From Owenia fusiformis (lineage: Eukaryota; Annelida; Polychaeta; Sabellida; Oweniidae), in the NCBI GenBank assembly GCA_903813345.2, contig CAIIXF020000007.1, positions 16,600,714 through 16,664,713 on the forward strand: DNA of 64,000 bases, given 5' to 3'. The translations under genes were made by a program, and so were the position numbers. This document shows, in pieces, positions 59,429 to 64,000 of the stretch. The stretch's first letter is position 1. Each line of letters opens with the position of its first letter. The notes beneath the pieces were generated by a model. It was not told where the DNA came from, searched no databases, and saw nothing but the letters and a program-made list of their open reading frames with translations.

Positions 59429-60289
59429 GGTTGGCGGAACAAATGTGATATGGTTTCATTAAGATTCGGGTTCTAACCTTTAGAAGGTAAGTCAGACTCC
59501 CAAACGTCAGCTAACTCTTATAGTTAGCATGTTAGCGACGAACTCAGGCCATGAAAAAAATAGTAGCTATCATATCTGTGTCCTCTTATATTTTGATACT
59601 TCTCTGCCATGTTATTTACAGAAAAATTAACATCGCTGAAACTCCCTAAATTACAAAAGGCCACAGCTTTGCTGCACATTATACATTACTATCTGAAATA
59701 TACAAAAGTTAGGATAAATATAATTTTTTCTATTTTTACATAAACTGTTTCAATATGGTCATTTGATTGCTTATTTTTTAAATTCAAAGTACTCACAAAC
59801 ATTACTGTTTTGACTATAGCCAAGGACGTCCTTGTTCTAGCCTAGTCATATAAATCCGACCGTTGTATGCTGTTCTTCGATGTTCCTTATTCTTATTTGG
59901 ATATTTATTTTTTATCATTTTCTTAGCATACGGTCATAGATATAATAGCTAACAAATTGTGGGAAACGCTTTCCTGCCCGTGTGCAGGGGTGATTCACCC
60001 TTCATATTCGATCACGTGGTACCTGTGTGCTAGATCCATATAAGCGGCCCTAGGATGGGCCAAGAAAAAAATGTTGGGCCAAAAATATTGTAGGGCCTCT
60101 TAAGTAGGCCTTTACTTGACCTTTTTACTTGACCTTTTTGGGCCTTATTTTTTTCAATGGTAGGCCAAATTTTCAAAAATCGTGCCATAGGTTTCAAAAG
60201 CGCGGATATTTTTTCCTGACTTGATGTGTGGGTCCCCCCTTGTTAGCTTCAGGATCGGCCACTGTCCTTTACAATACAAAGGGGCTTGG

Positions 60290-60375
60290 TTTAGCATTTG
60301 GAATTTTTTTTGGGGGGAGGTTTTGGGGGGGGGTTCGAGCCCCCCCTTACAAAAAGCTGGCTACGGGCATGTAGA
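60290..60375. repeat. Fragment of the CAGGCCCGTAGCCAG family
   Basis: Poly-G runs, GGTTCGAGCCCCCCCTTAC and GCTGGCTACGGGCATG correspond to the right end of the family seen at 56301-56484. Confidence 0.55.
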
Positions 60376-61071
60376 TCAAGCCATTTTGGCAATGCCAATT
60401 CTCACGATAAATGAGATTTAACCAGTGACGTCAGTCTATTTGTAAACAAATAACACGTGGAGCGTATGGAGCAACATTACGGAAGCGTATTGATAAATTC
60501 AATTTGTGCGGGAACTTATTAGATCTAGTCATTTATTATCATTATCCCGATTGATTTTTGTCATTTATAGTAAATAGAGCGGGAATATTCATGAAGAAGG
60601 CCCAGGTAATCAAGTGATCATGTGTTTGAAGTTAAAGTCAAAGTTCAAAAATGTGCATATCTCGTTTGGATCTCGTGAACTCAAACGTCCTTGACATTGA
60701 TATCGCGATCTACTTATGAACACATCCTGAAATTTTGGTGTGTCTGAACATTTCATTATTTTATATCAACTTGTACCCGCCTTATACAAATATTTTTGCT
60801 TCTTAGTTTAAGATGAACATCTCTTCAACATATTCACCAATTTTCAAGGTGAACATTCTTGTAATAAACAAGAAATTTATGTGCACAAAATATCGCCGTG
60901 ATTTCCACCATAAGGGTATCAATCATAACAGACCGAAAATTATATGTTCGGTCTGTTGGATACATACTAATATGGGATGGCTTAGGGGAATCCCCGAATA
61001 CGATAGAATATGATAGTATTATGGGAGCTACAGTACTCACTTCTTCTGGCTGTGTGAGTACAGTCTGTTAA

Positions 61072-61335
61072 GGTCAGGGTGCATGATGGGAAATTTTCTG
61101 CATTCCTCAATCGAGTCACATGTTATTTTTCAAGCAAGAATCACTCCTTCCCCACATTGTCTATATCTTCCAGTTTTGCACAAAGAGTGCATTTATGTGC
61201 CTAGAAAAGACTTAAAGAATAATGTTTTGATAAAGTGTATAAAAAACAAAAAAAATCAGTGAAAAAATTCAGAAATTTTTCAGAAATTTTTTTCACTGAA
61301 TTTTCTCGTTTTTTGTACATTTTTCAAAACAAATC
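61072..61335. mobile_element. Truncated copy of the palindromic TTAA element
   Basis: TTAA at 61068-61071 then GGTCAGGGTGCATGATGGG, collinear with 35694-36107 through the centre (TTCAGAAATTTTTTTCACTG) and then breaking off at about 61335, so most of the right arm is lost. Confidence 0.8.
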
Positions 61336-61339
61336 TTGA

Positions 61340-62550
61340 TAAATGCCAGCCATGACTGTTCGATGGGATTTGCTACACTTTGGCGTTGCTGTTGTCTCGT
61401 TTACATTATGTATACTCTTATCCACTAATGTATGGCCTCTCTTGAAAATTATCTTATTTTTAACATGGGAAATCCTCGCTTCAGCAAATATACCATTTAT
61501 TCATTTATGGTCCAAACTGTAAGACTAGTACCAAGACTTGTTCCAGTGCCAGGACAATAGTCCTGAGAAAGTCCCAATCTTGTCTCTATGATTACAACAT
61601 GGGAGAATAATCCTGACCTCTTGCACTTAAAACCGACCTCATTAAATTCATGGACATTTTAGGATTCCTTTTACATGTTTAATCCCCAATTGAATGGATT
61701 TATCAACAACATGTTATTTAACTTATTTCAACCATCAAAAATTCTTCCGTCTATTGGTACATCCAGGCTCTGCAGCTCCAGACATGGATGTTAATAAGGG
61801 AATTACCCTTCTAAGATTTTCGACATCTAAAATGTCACTAGACTTTTTTGCAAAAAACCTTCCAAAAAGTAACAGTCGCATTAATTCACATTGTCGTACT
61901 TACAAAATGATCCACCGCCTAACTTATGTACCATCGAACTCGGTAATATTGTACACGTAACTATTAATTACCGTATATTCCCATAGAAAACTGGGCTTGC
62001 TTTTCAACATTTCAAGCGAAAATTCTCTACGGAGCTTTTGTTTTTCTGACGTAATTTCTTCTAAGAAATCAGTGACGTGATAGGTTCAGTTCATCTTATT
62101 TCGAAAGGGGTGTCATCTATTTAGAATATTTATTTTCATCTTGTCCAGTCCTATATACAACCTGCCCTTATCTTTTTCGCTTGTAAAACCGCGTAGTAAT
62201 GTTGAAATTATGGAATAGATTCTCTGAGAGTGGCGACATGTCTGCATCTCTACCATCTTGCGTTTGACACCCCTCGTTTTTGGCGAGTCCAAGTAAACCA
62301 CACATCTGGGTGATTAGAAAATAGACATTTTTCAAGAAAATTCGAGCGGTGAGACAGATTACTCTGGTCAAACTGAGTTTTTGACGAAACTTATGAAAGA
62401 ATCAATAAAAGGTAAGTAATATACATTAGGCGGATGCCAAAAATTAAACATGGCGCCAATTTGAAACTTCAGAATGCCTTCTGTGATTCAAAATCACAAA
62501 AAAAGTCGAGTGACATTTTAGCTGGCGAAAGTCTTAAAATCTTCCGCCAT
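61340..62550. other. No gene seen
   Basis: Carries the inverted TGGGATTTGCTAC motif (61357) and the repeat shared with 10240-10310 (61445-61510). Short ORFs without splice or family support. Confidence 0.4.
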
Positions 62551-62551
62551 C

Positions 62552-62683
62552 TTGAAAAGAGGGGTGATCTTTCTTGATGAAAAAGGAAAATGTCCTCGTT
62601 CAGCCAATGAATCCATACAATGTCAATTTGAGATTCAACTAAATAAATTAAAAGAATGCTGGAATACTCAGGAATTCATTGAG
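62552..62683 (+). CDS. Possible exon, unassigned
   Basis: Open for 44 codons to a GTAGGT donor: FLDEKGKCPRSANESIQCQF, EIQLNKLKECWNTQEFIE. Amphipathic and protein-like, but no acceptor or homology is evident. Confidence 0.25.
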
Positions 62684-62869
62684 GTAGGTATTTTAAGTGT
62701 AAGAGGCATGGATTCTTTAAATCAACCAGTATTTCAAACTATTCACCATCAACTTAAGAATTATTTCTGAGCACATTGCAAGCATTACTGAGTGAGGTTA
62801 TATACAGATGTAACTGCTTATAAAATATAAGAGGAATACCATATCAAAATTTACAAAGGCTTTTCACCT

Positions 62870-63050
62870 ACAATTTACACTCAGTTTATACTTAGTTTAC
62901 ACCCTGTAAATAGGTGACCAATTTCATATGCAAATGAGCTAATTTACACCTTAGTTTACACTCAGTTTATACCTAAGTATACATCCAATTTACACTTAAG
63001 TTTACATCTAATTTACATCCAGTTCGCACTTAGTTTTCACTTAACCTTCT
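62870..63050. repeat. AGTTTACACT short-repeat block, copy 1
   Basis: About ten degenerate decamers or dodecamers of (A/C)(A/G)GTTTACAC(T/C), plus AAATAGGTGACCAATTTCA and ATGCAAATGAGCTAATTTAC. A direct copy is at 63724-63905. Confidence 0.75.
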
Positions 63051-63723
63051 GCATGCTGACTTAATTTGGCCATTTCATCTTATTTTGCAAGAAAATGATA
63101 TACTGGACTTATGATAAATATCTCGATTTCTACTGAATGAATCTGGATAAAATTTTCACAAAAGTAGATACATTGTCTGTTACCGTGATCATATATTTTT
63201 TATTTATTTTTTTAATAAATAAACACAACTGTGCATACTAGACTATGCATACTCCTCCGGAAACCATCGCAACACCCCTTCGAAGACTCAATGTCGGGTC
63301 AGAATCCAAATCTGAATTTGCAGCGATCTAATCTTCAACTTTTCAGTTCAGAAAATATTCTAGTTTCTATTTTTGATGTCTATTATCGGCTTCCAAAAGC
63401 CTAAAGAGCTCAAAATCGCAGTCCATATCCTCCACAATTTCATTATGATCGTATTTAGCCGCCATTTTGTTTGATTCCTCCGCATTTTTCAGCTAAAACA
63501 CCGTTTAAATTGTTGAATTGACAATTTTTCTTCGAAACATCGCCATTTCTAGGTCACCCGGAAGTCATGTATCACACTGAATAAGACATGCAATCTTATT
63601 GGATAATAAGAATGGCGCGAAAAAGTGAAGTTTTTAAAAGTTCAAATTTGGGCTACTGGAGTTGCCGGCAGTCACTCAGGATAGTAAAGCATGGGCGACT
63701 CCGGTTGCCGGTAGCATGTTAAA
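63051..63723. other. Segment between the two AGTTTACACT blocks
   Basis: Starts near TTAACCTTCTGCATGCTG and ends GGTAGCATGTTAAAGG. CCTT..GCATGCT-type ends and TTAA on both sides could mark a piggyBac-like insertion, but the inverted ends are offset by several bases. Holds GCCGCCATTTTGTTTGATTC and no gene. Confidence 0.3.
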
Positions 63724-63905
63724 GGTTTACACTCAGTTTACACTTAATTTACACCCAGTAAATAGGTGACCAATTTCACATGCAAATGAGCTAATTTACG
63801 CTAAAGTTTACACATAGTTTACACTTTACTATACATCCAATTTACATCAAGAGCACACTCTGATTGGTCAGATTTTAAACTTAGTTTTCACTTAGTTAAC
63901 AACTT
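63724..63905. repeat. AGTTTACACT short-repeat block, copy 2
   Basis: Collinear with 62870-63050: TTTACACTCAGTTTACACTT, the AAATAGGTGACCAATTTCAC core and ACATCCAATTTACATCAAG, ending GTTTTCACTTAGTT. Confidence 0.75.
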
Positions 63906-64000
63906 AGTTGCTTATCTCAGGGGGAGAGATAAGATATTCTGAATTTTGAAGCACTGTGATCAGAGGATGTCCCTCAAGTGGTATTTGATTTATCAATTTC

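Larger units (their letters stand above)
58110..59545. repeat. Alternating direct and inverted duplications around a small ORF
   Basis: 58111-58385 repeats directly at 58584-58868. The block 58290-58531 is inverted at 59305-59545. The module AAGGTAAGTCAGACTCCCAA..GTCAGCTAACTCTTATA appears four times with alternating orientation (58305-, 58537+, 58783-, 59487+). This may be a chain of foldback insertions or a segment amplified through hairpin intermediates. Confidence 0.75.

Overview
This window looks like nuclear DNA from an AT-rich animal genome, most likely a marine invertebrate; I cannot name a phylum. The evidence is intron-split coding sequence with GT-AG junctions, a decayed non-LTR retrotransposon of metazoan type, a KDZ-type transposase-derived gene, and very dense MITEs, foldback elements and minisatellites. 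I see no prokaryotic gene organisation, no CRISPR array, no rRNA and no convincing intact tRNA gene.

Two multi-exon genes can be built from the sequence. On the + strand (2.9-6.84 kb) a gene encodes two C2H2-like zinc-finger exons, an acidic linker exon, a Gln/Asn/Asp/Gly-rich exon invaded by a 65-bp minisatellite, and a last exon completing a small Tudor/agenet-like motif. The minisatellite unit is not a multiple of three, so the reading frame does not survive the array. On the - strand (21.69 to 12.64 kb) nine exons form a KDZ (Kyakuja-Dileera-Zisupton) transposase-like gene from a short ATG exon to a stop. Most junction phases fit exactly, but one internal exon and one junction do not, and much of the catalytic core is absent.

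The rest is mobile or repetitive DNA. From 1 to 27 kb there are well-bounded DNA elements: a 1.23-kb element with CACGGTG termini and 5-bp target duplications, a 2.44-kb element with about 315-bp terminal inverted repeats inside a KDZ intron, a 0.63-kb element starting TGTTACGCGG, pogo/Tigger-like MITEs and a TACAGGGTG MITE family. From 27.3 to 49.1 kb lies a very large, gapped inverted-repeat structure. Its right arm is split by a 7.9-kb foldback insertion with about 0.7-0.9-kb minisatellite-bearing terminal repeats; the left arm preserves the empty site, so the 8-10-bp target duplication can be read directly. Nested inside it are TTAA-flanked elements and a CAG(T/G)GGCGTAG element.

From 49 to 64 kb there is a 162-bp tandem array, a LINE reverse-transcriptase remnant (- strand), a roughly 710-bp higher-order satellite, a set of alternating inverted and direct duplications carrying a small repeated ORF, a second copy of a palindromic TTAA element, and two copies of an AGTTTACACT-type short-repeat block. 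The two genes show no evident functional link; both look old and partly degraded, and nearly every stretch between them can be assigned to repeat families.
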